This document shows, one piece after another, positions 26,556-35,159 of a stretch of 64,000 bases of DNA; the first letter of the stretch is position 1, and every line of letters starts with the position of its first letter. Position numbers and translations under genes: made by a program. Where the stretch lies: assembly GCF_010384365.1 (NCBI RefSeq), contig NZ_CP048397.1, positions 4,464,001-4,528,000 on the forward strand, in the 5' to 3' direction. This stretch comes from Streptomyces sp. S4.7 (GTDB lineage: Bacteria > Actinomycetota > Actinomycetes > Streptomycetales > Streptomycetaceae). Below the pieces are notes generated by a model. That model saw nothing but the letters and a program-made list of their open reading frames with translations. It was not told the origin of the DNA and did no database searches.

Positions 26556-27668
26556 TCAGCCGGAGTGCAGGACCCGGAAGCGGCCGGGCTCCGCCGGATC
26601 CCGGTCCACGACCTGGACCGGCGTCCAGGCCCACTGCCAGACGCTGATGCCCGGCGTGCGGGAGAACTGGATCTGCCCTCGGGTGCCCTCGACCGCGACA
26701 CGCGGCCAGGCGTCGGCGACGCGGGTCCGGTCCGCGCCGTGGGCGCGCAGCACGTCGGCGAGTACGGCGACCGTGTCGTAGCCCTCGAAGGCGACGAAGG
26801 AGGGTGCTGCGGCCAGCCGCTCGCGCAGGGCCGCACCGACGCGTACGCCGAGTGGGGTGAGGCGCTCGGGCAGATAGCGCAGGAACGGGATCGCGGCGCC
26901 GTCCCCGCCCAGCGACGCCGCCCATCCGGCGAACTCCGGCTGTCCGGCGGGAGCACCGATCAAAACATCGGCGAGGCGCGGGTCGCGGCGGACGGACCGG
27001 ACGATCGGCACCGCCGGATCCGGCTGGCCGACCAGTAGGAGCAGGGCCGTCGCGCCGCCGGCGGCGAGTTCGTCGCACAGGGCTGCGGGGGTGAGCGAGC
27101 TCATGTCGAGTTCGGCGACGGCGCCGCCGCGCGGAGCGAGGTACTCCCGCAGGATGCGGGTGCCGGACGCCCAGTAGGCACTCGGCTGGGTCGCCACGGC
27201 GATTCGGCTGTGGCCCGCGCCCAGGAGGAAGTCCGCGTAGATCTGCCAGCCCTGGGACTGCGGCGGTGCGAGGCGCGCCACCCAGCGCGTCGGCTGTTCG
27301 GTGAGCGCGTCGAGAACGGCCGACGAGCAGAGGAACGGCAGGCCGTGGGCGTCGGCCCCGGCGGCGGCGGCGCGAGCGACGACGCTGTGGTATTCGCCGG
27401 CCAGAGCGGTCACGCCCAGGCCCGCCAACTCGTCCACGGCCGCCGCGGCCTTCTCCGGATCCGCCGCGGTGTCCCGGACCACCAGCTCAAGTGGTCTTCC
27501 GTCGATCCCGCCGGCGTCATTGACCTCGCGAACGGCCAAATCGAGCCCGGCGAGGAGGTGTTGGCCCGCCTCCACCCAGCCCGGCCGGGTGAGCGGGACG
27601 AGAGCGCCGATCCTGACGGACGAACCGTCGGTCCGCTCCGCTCCGGGCGACGGTGGTGGCGTGTTCAT
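26556..27668 (-). CDS. Periplasmic-binding-like protein (branched-chain amino acid type), no signal peptide
   Basis: This 370-residue protein has the two-lobed Peripla_BP_6 layout: SVRIGALVPLTRPGWVEAGQ, LDLAVREVNDAGGIDGRPL, VTALAGEYHSVVARAAAAGA, and FVAFEGYDTVAVLADVLRAHG near the end. Such proteins bind amino acids or similar ligands for ABC importers. Here the N-terminus (MNTPPPSPGAERTDGSS) has neither a hydrophobic core nor a lipobox, and no permease or ATPase gene is adjacent, so it may be a cytosolic sensor. The ATG at 27668 has the RBS GGGAGA. Extending the start upstream adds only Arg/Pro-rich sequence. Confidence 0.75.
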   Translation of the reverse strand: MNTPPPSPGAERTDGSSVRIGALVPLTRPGWVEAGQHLLAGLDLAVREVNDAGGIDGRPLELVVRDTAADPEKAAAAVDELAGLGVTALAGEYHSVVARAAAAGADAHGLPFLCSSAVLDALTEQPTRWVARLAPPQSQGWQIYADFLLGAGHSRIAVATQPSAYWASGTRILREYLAPRGGAVAELDMSSLTPAALCDELAAGGATALLLLVGQPDPAVPIVRSVRRDPRLADVLIGAPAGQPEFAGWAASLGGDGAAIPFLRYLPERLTPLGVRVGAALRERLAAAPSFVAFEGYDTVAVLADVLRAHGADRTRVADAWPRVAVEGTRGQIQFSRTPGISVWQWAWTPVQVVDRDPAEPGRFRVLHSG

Positions 27669-27872
27669 GCGTGGGCGTCTCCCGTGTGGCGGTGCGCGTT
27701 CGGCTCGCCGCGGCGGGGCGCACCTCGTCGGCCATGGACCCTCGCGGACATTGCATCGCCCACCTCCGCGACCAGGCAACCGATTATCGCTGTCTTGATT
27801 TCGCGACCCGCTCCGGATTTACTCTGCCCGGACCGGAGTCTCCCGCTCCGCGCAGAGATGAGGGAACACCGC

Positions 27873-29801
27873 GTGTCCGCAGACGTGCCCGCCGATGGCG
27901 TGGGCTTCCCGGCGCGGCCCACGTCGCCGGGCCCCGCGCACGCCGAGCCCGAGAAGCTGTGGGTGGACGGAGTCGTACGGCAGGTCTGGCTGCCGCCCCT
28001 CGTACCGGCCGTCCCGGACGGGTCCCTCGCAGACATCCCCTTCGACAACGCACGCGACGCTCCGGACGAGGCCGTCCTGAGCCGGAAGCAGGCGGACGGC
28101 CGCTGGCGGGACGTCACCTCCTCCGCCTTCGCCGACGAGGTCCGTGCCGTCGCGAAGGGGCTGATCGCCGTGGGGCTGCGGCCCGGCGACCGGCTCGCGA
28201 TCATGGCCCGTACGACCTACGAGTGGACGCTGATCGACTTCGCGGCCTGGGCCGCCGGTCTGGTCACCGTCCCGGTCTACCCCACCTCCTCCGCCTTCCA
28301 GACCCGCTGGATCCTCCAGGACTCCGGCGCGGTCGCCTGCGCGGTGGAGAGCGCCGAGCAGGCGCGGCTGATCAGCCGCGAGCGCAGGCAGCTGCCGGAC
28401 CTGGCCCACCTCTGGACCTTCGACACCGGGGCCGTCGGGTCACTGCGCGCGGCGGGCGCCGACGTCCCCGACGCGGAGCTGGACGCGCGGCGGGCCGCCC
28501 TCTCGCCCGGGTCCCTCGCGACCCTCGTCTACACCTCCGGCACCACGGGAAGCCCCAAGGGCTGTGTCCTGACACACGCCAACTTCTTCGCGGAGGTGGA
28601 CAACTGCATCGAACTGCTCCACCCCGTCTTCAAGTCGGTGAGCGAGGAGCCCGCCTCCACGCTGCTCTTCCTGCCGCTCTCCCATGTCTTCGGACGCATG
28701 GTCGCGGTGGGGTGTCTGCGCGCGCGTGTGCGGCTCGGACACGCGCCGTCGCTGCGCACCGGCGATCTCATCGCCGATCTGGCGGGCTTCCGGCCGACGT
28801 TCCTGCTGGCCGTGCCGTACGTCCTGGAGAAGGTCTTCAACACCGGTCGCGCGACGGCCGAGACGATGGGCCGCGCCTCGTCGTTCGACCGGGCCGCGAG
28901 GATCGCCCGCGCGTACGGGACGGCCGTCGAGGCCGCGTCCGCCGGTACGGGTCCCGGGCCCTCGCTGCCCCTGAGAGCCGCCCGCGCGCTGTACGACCCG
29001 CTGGTCTACCGGCGGATACGGGCCGCCCTCGGCGGCAAGGTCGTGCAGGCCATCTGCGGCGGCTCGCCGCTGGGGCGACCGCTCGCCGCGTTCTACGCGG
29101 GTGCGGGGATCACGGTCTTCGAGGGGTACGGCCTGACGGAGACCACGGCCGCCGCCACGGTGACGCCGCCGCTCAAGCCGCGCCTGGGCACGGTCGGCTG
29201 GCCGCTGCCCGGCACCTCCGTACGGATAGCCGACGACGGCGAGGTGCTGCTGAGCGGCGGTCAACTCTTCGCCGGGTACTGGGACATGGAACGCGGCGAG
29301 CCCGTACCGGCCCTGGACGAGGGCTGGTTCGCGACGGGGGACCTGGGCGCGCTGGACGTTGACGGCTATCTCACGATCACCGGCCGCAAGAAGGACATCA
29401 TCATCACGTCGGCCGGCAAGAACGTGGCCCCGGCCCCGCTGGAGGACTGGCTGCGCGCCCACCCGCTGATCGGCCAGTGTCTGGTGCTCGGTGACAACCG
29501 CCCCTATGTCACGGCGCTGATCACCCTTGAGGCGGACGGGCTCGCCCACTGGTGCCAGATGAGGAAGAAGCAGCATCTGACGGGGGAGGAGCTGGTCGCG
29601 GACGAGGATCTGCTCGCCGCGCTGCAACGTGCGGTCGACGAGGCCAACCGGCTGGTGTCCAGGGCGGAGTCGATCCGCCGCTTCCGGGTGCTGACGGAGT
29701 CCTTCACCGAGGAGAGCGGGCATCTGACGCCGTCGCTGAAGGTGAAGCGGCCGGCGGTGGTGGCGGACTTCGCGGCGCAGATCGAGGAGCTGTACGGGTA
29801 G
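27873..29801 (+). CDS. Long-chain fatty-acid CoA ligase (AMP-dependent synthetase)
   Basis: This 642-residue enzyme of the AMP-forming acyl-CoA synthetase family activates fatty acids to acyl-CoA via acyl-AMP. The P-loop-like motif is YTSGTTGSPKGC. The second core motif is FEGYGLTETTAAATV, and DGWFATGDLG-like sequence appears as EGWFATGDLG. The catalytic-lysine region at the C-terminus is LTPSLKVKRPAV. GTG at 27873 is preferred because GAGGGA is 8 nt upstream. No membrane segment is evident. It is followed by a strong bidirectional terminator. Confidence 0.9.
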   Translation: MSADVPADGVGFPARPTSPGPAHAEPEKLWVDGVVRQVWLPPLVPAVPDGSLADIPFDNARDAPDEAVLSRKQADGRWRDVTSSAFADEVRAVAKGLIAVGLRPGDRLAIMARTTYEWTLIDFAAWAAGLVTVPVYPTSSAFQTRWILQDSGAVACAVESAEQARLISRERRQLPDLAHLWTFDTGAVGSLRAAGADVPDAELDARRAALSPGSLATLVYTSGTTGSPKGCVLTHANFFAEVDNCIELLHPVFKSVSEEPASTLLFLPLSHVFGRMVAVGCLRARVRLGHAPSLRTGDLIADLAGFRPTFLLAVPYVLEKVFNTGRATAETMGRASSFDRAARIARAYGTAVEAASAGTGPGPSLPLRAARALYDPLVYRRIRAALGGKVVQAICGGSPLGRPLAAFYAGAGITVFEGYGLTETTAAATVTPPLKPRLGTVGWPLPGTSVRIADDGEVLLSGGQLFAGYWDMERGEPVPALDEGWFATGDLGALDVDGYLTITGRKKDIIITSAGKNVAPAPLEDWLRAHPLIGQCLVLGDNRPYVTALITLEADGLAHWCQMRKKQHLTGEELVADEDLLAALQRAVDEANRLVSRAESIRRFRVLTESFTEESGHLTPSLKVKRPAVVADFAAQIEELYG

Positions 29802-29842
29802 TTGGGCGGGGCGGCTGTGGACGCGTGACTCCCGGACAAGGC

Positions 29843-29886
29843 AGGAGCCCTGCTCCCCGCACTGGACATGCGGGGACAGGGCTCCT
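29843..29886. terminator. Strong bidirectional terminator
   Basis: Outer stem AGGAGCCCTG/CAGGGCTCCT (29843-29852 with 29877-29886) and inner stem TCCCCGCA/TGCGGGGA (29854-29861 with 29869-29876) have one bulged C. On the plus strand TTGGTACTGCTTGTTTTT follows. It sits between the convergent acyl-CoA ligase and csp genes. Confidence 0.8.
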
Positions 29887-29931
29887 TGGTACTGCTTGTT
29901 TTTCCGTGCGCGATCTACTGACCCAGGGCAA

Positions 29932-30135
29932 CTAGGCCGGGGTTACGTTCTCCGCCTGCGGGCCCTTGGGGCCCTGGGTGACGTCGAAGTTCACGACCTG
30001 GTTCTCCTCGAGGGAGCGGAAGCCGGTCGCGTTGATCGCGGAGTAGTGGACGAAGACATCCGGGCCGCCGCCGTCCTGGGCGATGAAGCCGAAGCCCTTT
30101 TCAGCGTTGAACCACTTGACGGTTCCGGTAGCCAT
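29932..30135 (-). CDS. Cold-shock domain protein
   Basis: This 67-residue protein is a single cold-shock OB-fold domain. RNP1 (KGFGFIAQD) and RNP2 (VFVHYSAI) are intact, after MATGTVKWFNAEKG. It binds single-stranded nucleic acids and acts as an RNA chaperone. The ATG at 30135 has AAGGAGGGCTT just upstream. The leader to the next divergent gene is long and contains a terminator-like hairpin, listed separately, which may control expression. Confidence 0.96.
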   Translation of the reverse strand: MATGTVKWFNAEKGFGFIAQDGGGPDVFVHYSAINATGFRSLEENQVVNFDVTQGPKGPQAENVTPA

Positions 30136-30466
30136 AAGCCCTCCTTGGGCCAAAGGGTTGCCCTGCTCCAGAACCTGCAAACAAGTCTGAAAACTACAAA
30201 AGCCTGCGGGTCACATTCTCCGCAGGCTCTGTACTGCAAGGGAAACCAAACTGCAACTTGCGGCGAGCCTAGCACGCGGCTCAGGGCCAGCGGTAGGGGG
30301 AAAGATCACCCAAAGATCACCTCACCCGGACGTTTGACGAGGGTCCCGACGGGCTGACGCGATGAGCCCCCCGATGTGGTCCCTGACGTGCGACGGAGAC
30401 TCGCCCGAGTACTCTCCCCGCCGCCCCCGTGCGCCCCCACGCGCCCCGCAGGTCTAGCCTCGCGGT
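30136..30466. other. Divergent control region of csp and mqnA
   Basis: This 331-bp gap holds the csp leader with its hairpin (30201-30228), an AT-richer stretch unusual for the window (30180-30260), and the -10 element of mqnA at 30455. A possible csp promoter on the minus strand is TTGCAG, 17 bp, TACAGA, ending just before the hairpin. No gene was seen. Confidence 0.5.
30201..30228 (-). promoter_or_regulatory. Terminator-like hairpin in the csp 5' leader
   Basis: On the minus strand, a 9-bp stem AGCCTGCGG/CCGCAGGCT with a 10-nt loop is followed by TTTTGTAGTTTTC. This is the form of an intrinsic terminator, placed about 66 bp upstream of the csp start codon and in the same direction. It could act as a transcription attenuator or cold-responsive switch. 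Function inferred. Confidence 0.5.
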
Positions 30467-30467
30467 G
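30455..30467 (+). promoter_or_regulatory. Leaderless -10 element of mqnA
   Basis: TAGCCT (30455-30460) is followed after 6 nt by the GTG start at 30467. No clear -35 was found 17-18 bp upstream. Confidence 0.4.
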
Positions 30468-31360
30468 TGGACAGCTCCTCTGAAAGCACAGCAATCCTCG
30501 ACCAGGGCCCGAGCGATCACCGCCGCGTCCGGCCGCGCGTCGGGCACATCCAGTTCCTGAACTGCCTGCCCCTTTACTGGGGCCTCGGCAGAACAGGAGC
30601 CCTCTTCGATCTTGAGCTGACGAAGGACACCCCGGAGAAGCTCAGCGAGCGGCTCGTGCGCGGAGATCTCGATATCGGTCCCGTCACCGTGGTCGAATTC
30701 CTCCGCAATGCCGAGGACCTCGTCGCATTCCCCGATCTCGCCGTCGGCTGCGACGGCCCCGTGATGTCCTGCCTGATCGTTTCGCAGGTGCCGCTCGAAG
30801 AACTCGACGGGGCACGGGTCGCCCTCGGCTCGACCTCGCGGACCGCCGTACGGCTCGCGCAGCTCCTGCTCGCCGAGAAGTACGAGGTCACGCCCGACTA
30901 CTACACGTGCCCGCCCGACCTCGGTCTGATGATGCAGGAGGCGGACGCGGCCGTACTGATCGGCGACGCGGCCCTGCGCGCCTCGCTGCACGACGCGCCC
31001 CGTCTCGGGCTCCAGGTCCACGACCTCGGGCAGATGTGGAAGGACTGGACGGGGCTGCCGTTCGTCTTCGCGGTGTGGGCGGCACGCAAGGACTACCTGG
31101 CGCGTGAGCCGGAGACCGTGCGCGATGTGCACCGGGCGTTCCTCGCTTCGCGCGACGTGTCGCTGGAGGAGGTCACCAAGGTCGCCGAGCAGGCGGCGCG
31201 CTGGGAGACCTTCGACGCGGAGCTGCTGGAGCGCTACTTCACCACGCTCGACTTCCGCTTCGGTCCCGACCAGCTCGCGGGGGTACGGGAGTTCGCCCGC
31301 CGTACCGGACCCACGACCGGCTATCCCGCCGACCCCCGGGTCGAGTTGCTCCCCTCCTGA
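30467..31360 (+). CDS. mqnA: Chorismate dehydratase
   Basis: MqnA dehydrates chorismate to 3-[(1-carboxyvinyl)oxy]benzoate, the first committed step of the futalosine menaquinone route. The 297-residue protein shows the substrate-binding-protein-like MqnA fold: VGHIQFLNCLPLYWGL, DIGPVTVVEFLRNAEDLV, ALGSTSRTAVRLAQLLL and GLPFVFAVWAARKDYL. The first 20 residues are variable. The GTG at 30467 lies 6 nt after a -10 element, suggesting leaderless translation. A kinase gene follows 35 bp later and may be co-transcribed. Confidence 0.93.
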   Translation: MDSSSESTAILDQGPSDHRRVRPRVGHIQFLNCLPLYWGLGRTGALFDLELTKDTPEKLSERLVRGDLDIGPVTVVEFLRNAEDLVAFPDLAVGCDGPVMSCLIVSQVPLEELDGARVALGSTSRTAVRLAQLLLAEKYEVTPDYYTCPPDLGLMMQEADAAVLIGDAALRASLHDAPRLGLQVHDLGQMWKDWTGLPFVFAVWAARKDYLAREPETVRDVHRAFLASRDVSLEEVTKVAEQAARWETFDAELLERYFTTLDFRFGPDQLAGVREFARRTGPTTGYPADPRVELLPS

Positions 31361-31395
31361 GAAGGTGGGGGGACACAGAACGGGGAGGGGACGGG

Positions 31396-33174
31396 ATGCA
31401 GCCGCTCGACGCGGACGGGCCCCGCACCATCGGCGCGTACCGGCTGCTCGGCAGACTCGGTGCCGGCGGCATGGGCCGCGTCTATCTGGCCAGGTCCGAG
31501 GGCGGCCGTACGGTCGCCGTGAAGGTCATCCATCCGCATCTCGCGCTGAGTGAGGAGTTCCGGGCCCGGTTCCGCCGTGAGGTGGCGGCGGCCCGCCGGG
31601 TCGGCGGGGCGTGGACGGCGCCGGTGCTCGACGCCGACCCGGAGGCGCAGACACCGTGGGTGGCCACCGGCTATGTGGCGGGCCCGTCGCTGACGCAGGC
31701 GGTCGCCACCTACGGCCCGCTGCCCGAGCGGACGGTACGGGCGCTGGGAGCCGGGCTCGCCGAGGCGCTGGGCGCGGTCCACGAGCTGGGTCTGGTCCAC
31801 CGTGACGTCAAACCGTCGAACGTCCTGCTGGCCCTCGACGGCCCCCGGCTCATCGACTTCGGCATAGCGCGCGCCACGGACGGCACCGCCTCGCTCACCT
31901 CCACCGGCGTCTCCGTCGGCTCACCCGGCTACATGTCGCCCGAGCAGATCCTCGGCAAGGGCGTCACGGGCGCGGCCGACGTGTTCTCGCTGGGGGCGGT
32001 GCTCGCGTACGCCACGGCCGGTGCGAGCCCCTTCCCCGGCGACTCCTCCGCCGCGCTCCTCTACAAGGTGGTCCACGAGGAGCCCGAACTCGACTCGCTG
32101 GAAGGTGAGTTGAGGGAGCTGGTCGCTCACTGCCTGGCCAAGGACCCCGCCGCGCGCCCCGCGCCCGCCGAGGTCGCCGCGCTGCTCGCACCCGGCGGGG
32201 CGGCCCCGCTGGTGGACGCGGGCTGGCTGCCGGACCCGCTCGTACGGGAGGTCAGCCGGACGGCCGTCCAACTGCTGGACCTGGAGACCGCGCGGCCCGC
32301 ACCGAGCGCTTCCGGACCGGCGGTGCACTGGCCCACACCCCCGCCGCCCGACACGCCCCCGCAGTCGGCAGGACATGTGCCGACCGCCGGGCATACGTCC
32401 GCCGCCGGACATCCGCCCACCGCCGCGAACCCGGTACCGGTCGCCGCCGGATCGGCGCCCCCGCCGGGGGAGTTCGGGGCGCCGACGTACCCGGACGCGC
32501 TCGCGCACCCGGGCGGCCCGGCAGGACCCCGTGCGGCCGACGGCCGCCCCGAGGACGCCCGGGACACCCGGGACCCCCGGATGTCCCTGTCGGTCACCGC
32601 CGGCCGGGCCGGGCCCGGCCGCCGAGGGGTGAGCTGCACGGTCGCCCTCGCGGTGGCGGGAGCGCTGGCCGCGGTCACGCTGGGCGGGACGCTGCTCATC
32701 GACCAGTTCTCGGACAACAAGACGTCCGACTCCGCCGATCAGGGCCCTGCGGCCACCGGCCCGAGCGCGTCGGCGACGCGCGACGCCGCCACCGGGCCGC
32801 TCACCGCCGTACCGAAGGAGTTCGTCGGCACCTGGAAGGGGCCGACGACCGAGGAGAAGGGGCTGCCGCACGGCGACTACACGGTCGAGATCACCGCGGG
32901 CGAGAAGGGCGAGAAGGTGCTCCGCTCGACGAGCTTCCTCTCGCTCCTCGGCGTGGAGGCGAAGTGCCACGGGGTGGGCACGCTGGTGTCCGCCACCGCG
33001 AAGGAGATCAAGGTCGAGGAGTCCACGGATCCCGACCGGCCCGGCAGCGCGGGGATGTGCACGACCACGCAGGCCGCGGAGCTGACGTTCACACTCACCG
33101 GGGACGGCGATCTGCGGTTCGCCTCGCGGGAGGAGGAGGCGGGCAACCCGACCGGGACGCTGAGGAAGCAGTAG
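31396..33174 (+). CDS. Membrane-anchored Ser/Thr protein kinase
   Basis: The 592-residue protein has a kinase domain (about 14-265), a Pro/Ala/Gly-rich juxtamembrane linker (about 290-405), one membrane helix (about 414-436) and a C-terminal extracytoplasmic domain of about 120 residues with two or three cysteines and no PASTA repeats. Catalytic features are all present: Gly loop G22-A-G-G-M-G27, K43 in VAVK, H135-R-D137 with KPSN, and D154-F-G. It should autophosphorylate and phosphorylate cytosolic targets in response to an outside signal. What it senses is unknown. Its position right after mqnA gives no clear functional hint. Confidence 0.93.
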   Translation: MQPLDADGPRTIGAYRLLGRLGAGGMGRVYLARSEGGRTVAVKVIHPHLALSEEFRARFRREVAAARRVGGAWTAPVLDADPEAQTPWVATGYVAGPSLTQAVATYGPLPERTVRALGAGLAEALGAVHELGLVHRDVKPSNVLLALDGPRLIDFGIARATDGTASLTSTGVSVGSPGYMSPEQILGKGVTGAADVFSLGAVLAYATAGASPFPGDSSAALLYKVVHEEPELDSLEGELRELVAHCLAKDPAARPAPAEVAALLAPGGAAPLVDAGWLPDPLVREVSRTAVQLLDLETARPAPSASGPAVHWPTPPPPDTPPQSAGHVPTAGHTSAAGHPPTAANPVPVAAGSAPPPGEFGAPTYPDALAHPGGPAGPRAADGRPEDARDTRDPRMSLSVTAGRAGPGRRGVSCTVALAVAGALAAVTLGGTLLIDQFSDNKTSDSADQGPAATGPSASATRDAATGPLTAVPKEFVGTWKGPTTEEKGLPHGDYTVEITAGEKGEKVLRSTSFLSLLGVEAKCHGVGTLVSATAKEIKVEESTDPDRPGSAGMCTTTQAAELTFTLTGDGDLRFASREEEAGNPTGTLRKQ

Positions 33175-33289
33175 CCACCCAGGCGCTGCCCCGGGGCCCG
33201 CGAGCCCGGCAACCGGTCCGCCCGTACCCCTGGCGTACGCTGGATCGGACCGTAGATCCACTGATACACCGCCGAAAGGTGACGCCCCG

Positions 33290-34489
33290 GTGACCGAGAA
33301 GGCCGACCAGCAGTCTGTCCTCGACCGCGCTGCCGAGGGTGGCCGGATCACCCCCGAAGAGGCGCTCGACCTCTACCGTTCGGCCCCACTCCACGCGCTC
33401 GGCGCCGCCGCCGACCGTGCGCGCCGCCGCCGTTACGCCGGCACGGAGCACATCGCCACGTACATCATCGAGCGGAACATCAACTACACGAACGTCTGCG
33501 TGACGGCGTGCAAGTTCTGCGCCTTCTACGCGGCCCCCAAGGACACCGACAAGGGCTGGACCCGAGACCTCGACGACATCCTGCGCCGCTGCGCGGAGAC
33601 CGTCGAACTCGGCGGCACCCAGATCATGTTCCAGGGCGGTCACCACCCCGACTACGGGGTGGAGTACTACGAGAAGCACTTCGCCGCCATCAAGGCCGCG
33701 TTCCCGCAGCTCGTCATCCACTCCCTGGGCGCCTCCGAGATCGAGCACATGGCCCGGCTCTCGGACGTCTCGGTGGAGGACGCGATCCGCCGGATCCACG
33801 CGGCGGGCCTCGACTCGTTCGCGGGCGCGGGCGCCGAACTGCTGCCGGCCCGGCCGCGCAAGGCGATCGCGCCGCTGAAGGAGTCCGGCGAGCGGTGGCT
33901 GGAGATCATGGAGACCGCGCACGGTCTCGGTGTCGAGTCGACGTCCACGATGCTCATGGGCACCGGGGAGACGAACGCCGAGCGCATCGAGCACCTGCGG
34001 ATGATCCGCGACGTACAGGACCGGACGGGCGGCTTCCGGGCGTTCATCCCCTACACCTACCAGCCCGAGAACAACAAGCTGAAGGGGCGGACGCAGGCGA
34101 CGCTCTTCGAGTACCTGCGGATGATCGCCATCGCCCGGATCTTCCTCGACAACGTCGCCCATATCCAGGGCTCCTGGCTGACCACGGGCAAGGAGGTCGG
34201 CCAACTGTCCCTGCACTACGGCGCGGACGACCTCGGCTCGATCATGCTGGAGGAGAACGTGGTCTCCTCGGCGGGGGCGAAGCACCGCTCCAACCGGCTG
34301 GAGATCATCGACCTGATCCGCAAGTCGGGCCGGGTCCCGGCGCAGCGCGCCACGACGTACGAGCACCTCGTCGTGCACGACGACCCGGCGCTCGACCCGG
34401 TCGATGAGCGCGTCGTCTCGCACATCTCCTCCACGGCGATCGCGGGCGGCACGGCGCACCCGGAGCTCAAGCTGCTCGACGCCAACTGA
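33290..34489 (+). CDS. mqnC: Cyclic dehypoxanthinyl futalosine synthase (radical SAM)
   Basis: MqnC cyclises dehypoxanthinyl futalosine, forming the six-membered ring of the naphthoate. The 399-residue radical-SAM enzyme carries its cluster cysteines at C70, C74 and C77 in NVCVTACKFCAFYAAPKD. Segments LGGTQIMFQGGHHPDYGVEY and PYTYQPENNKLKG are typical. The start GTG at 33290 is preceded by AAAGGTGA. The downstream degenerate amidohydrolase begins 4 bp after its stop. Its substrate needs MqnB, which is not in this window. Confidence 0.95.
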   Translation: MTEKADQQSVLDRAAEGGRITPEEALDLYRSAPLHALGAAADRARRRRYAGTEHIATYIIERNINYTNVCVTACKFCAFYAAPKDTDKGWTRDLDDILRRCAETVELGGTQIMFQGGHHPDYGVEYYEKHFAAIKAAFPQLVIHSLGASEIEHMARLSDVSVEDAIRRIHAAGLDSFAGAGAELLPARPRKAIAPLKESGERWLEIMETAHGLGVESTSTMLMGTGETNAERIEHLRMIRDVQDRTGGFRAFIPYTYQPENNKLKGRTQATLFEYLRMIAIARIFLDNVAHIQGSWLTTGKEVGQLSLHYGADDLGSIMLEENVVSSAGAKHRSNRLEIIDLIRKSGRVPAQRATTYEHLVVHDDPALDPVDERVVSHISSTAIAGGTAHPELKLLDAN

Positions 34490-34493
34490 TCCG

Positions 34494-35159
34494 GTGGCAC
34501 TGACGATTCACCGGGCGGACCTGCTGCTGCCCGGTGCGGGGCGCGCCCCCGTGCCGGACGGCGCGGTGCTGGTGGCGGGGGACTCGATCGGGGCCGTCGG
34601 CGGTTGGGAGGAGCTGGCCGCCGCGCGTCCCGCCGCACGGGTCAGACGGTGGCCGGGGGTGCTCACGCCGGGGCTGTGCAATCCGTACGGCCCCGAACTG
34701 CTGGAGCGCGCCTACCACCCCGACCCGCGCGAGGCCGGCGAACTGGGGACCGAACCCCTCACGGGCGAGGCGCTCGCCGCGCTGGAGATGACGGACGCCC
34801 GCTGGGGCGCGAGCGCGCGGCGCGGGGTGCGGCGGATGCTGGCGCACGGGACGGTCGCGATCGCCGGGACGCTGCGGCGGGACACGGTGGCGGACGCCGT
34901 CGCGCGCTCGGGGCTCGGCGTAGAGAAGCGTCTCACCGATCCGCCGGGCCCGGCCGACCTGGACCCCCTCGCCGGCCGCCCGGCCGAGGAGGCCTTCGTG
35001 CTGCCGCCGCTGGGCTTCGAGGGCCGCCAGGCCGACTTCGCCGTCTTCGCCGTCGAAGTCCCGCCGGGCGGCGACCCGTACACCGCGCTGACGCGGGCGG
35101 GCGCGGCCGGCTGCGTGGCCACGGTCCTCGACGGCCGCCTGGTCCACCGCCGCGCGTGA
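34494..35159 (+). CDS. Degenerate amidohydrolase / imidazolonepropionase-like protein
   Basis: This 221-residue protein looks like an amidohydrolase with most of its catalytic barrel missing. The N-terminal beta-sandwich (LTIHRADLLLPGAG ... GAVLVAGDSIGAVGG) and the C-terminal closing strands (GRQADFAVFAVEVPPGG, VATVLDGRLVHR) are intact. The normal metal-binding HxH after PGL is absent: here it reads TPGLCNPYGPELLERAYH. Full enzymes are about 400 residues. It starts 4 bp after the mqnC stop, so it is probably co-translated. Because some futalosine pathways use an amidohydrolase as aminofutalosine deaminase, a related but non-catalytic role is conceivable; I would not call it a deaminase. Confidence 0.75.
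   Translation: MALTIHRADLLLPGAGRAPVPDGAVLVAGDSIGAVGGWEELAAARPAARVRRWPGVLTPGLCNPYGPELLERAYHPDPREAGELGTEPLTGEALAALEMTDARWGASARRGVRRMLAHGTVAIAGTLRRDTVADAVARSGLGVEKRLTDPPGPADLDPLAGRPAEEAFVLPPLGFEGRQADFAVFAVEVPPGGDPYTALTRAGAAGCVATVLDGRLVHRRA

Noticed and set aside
34494..35159. Annotation as aminofutalosine deaminase (mqnX)
   Set aside because: The HxH metal site and much of the barrel are missing, so the reaction cannot be supported.
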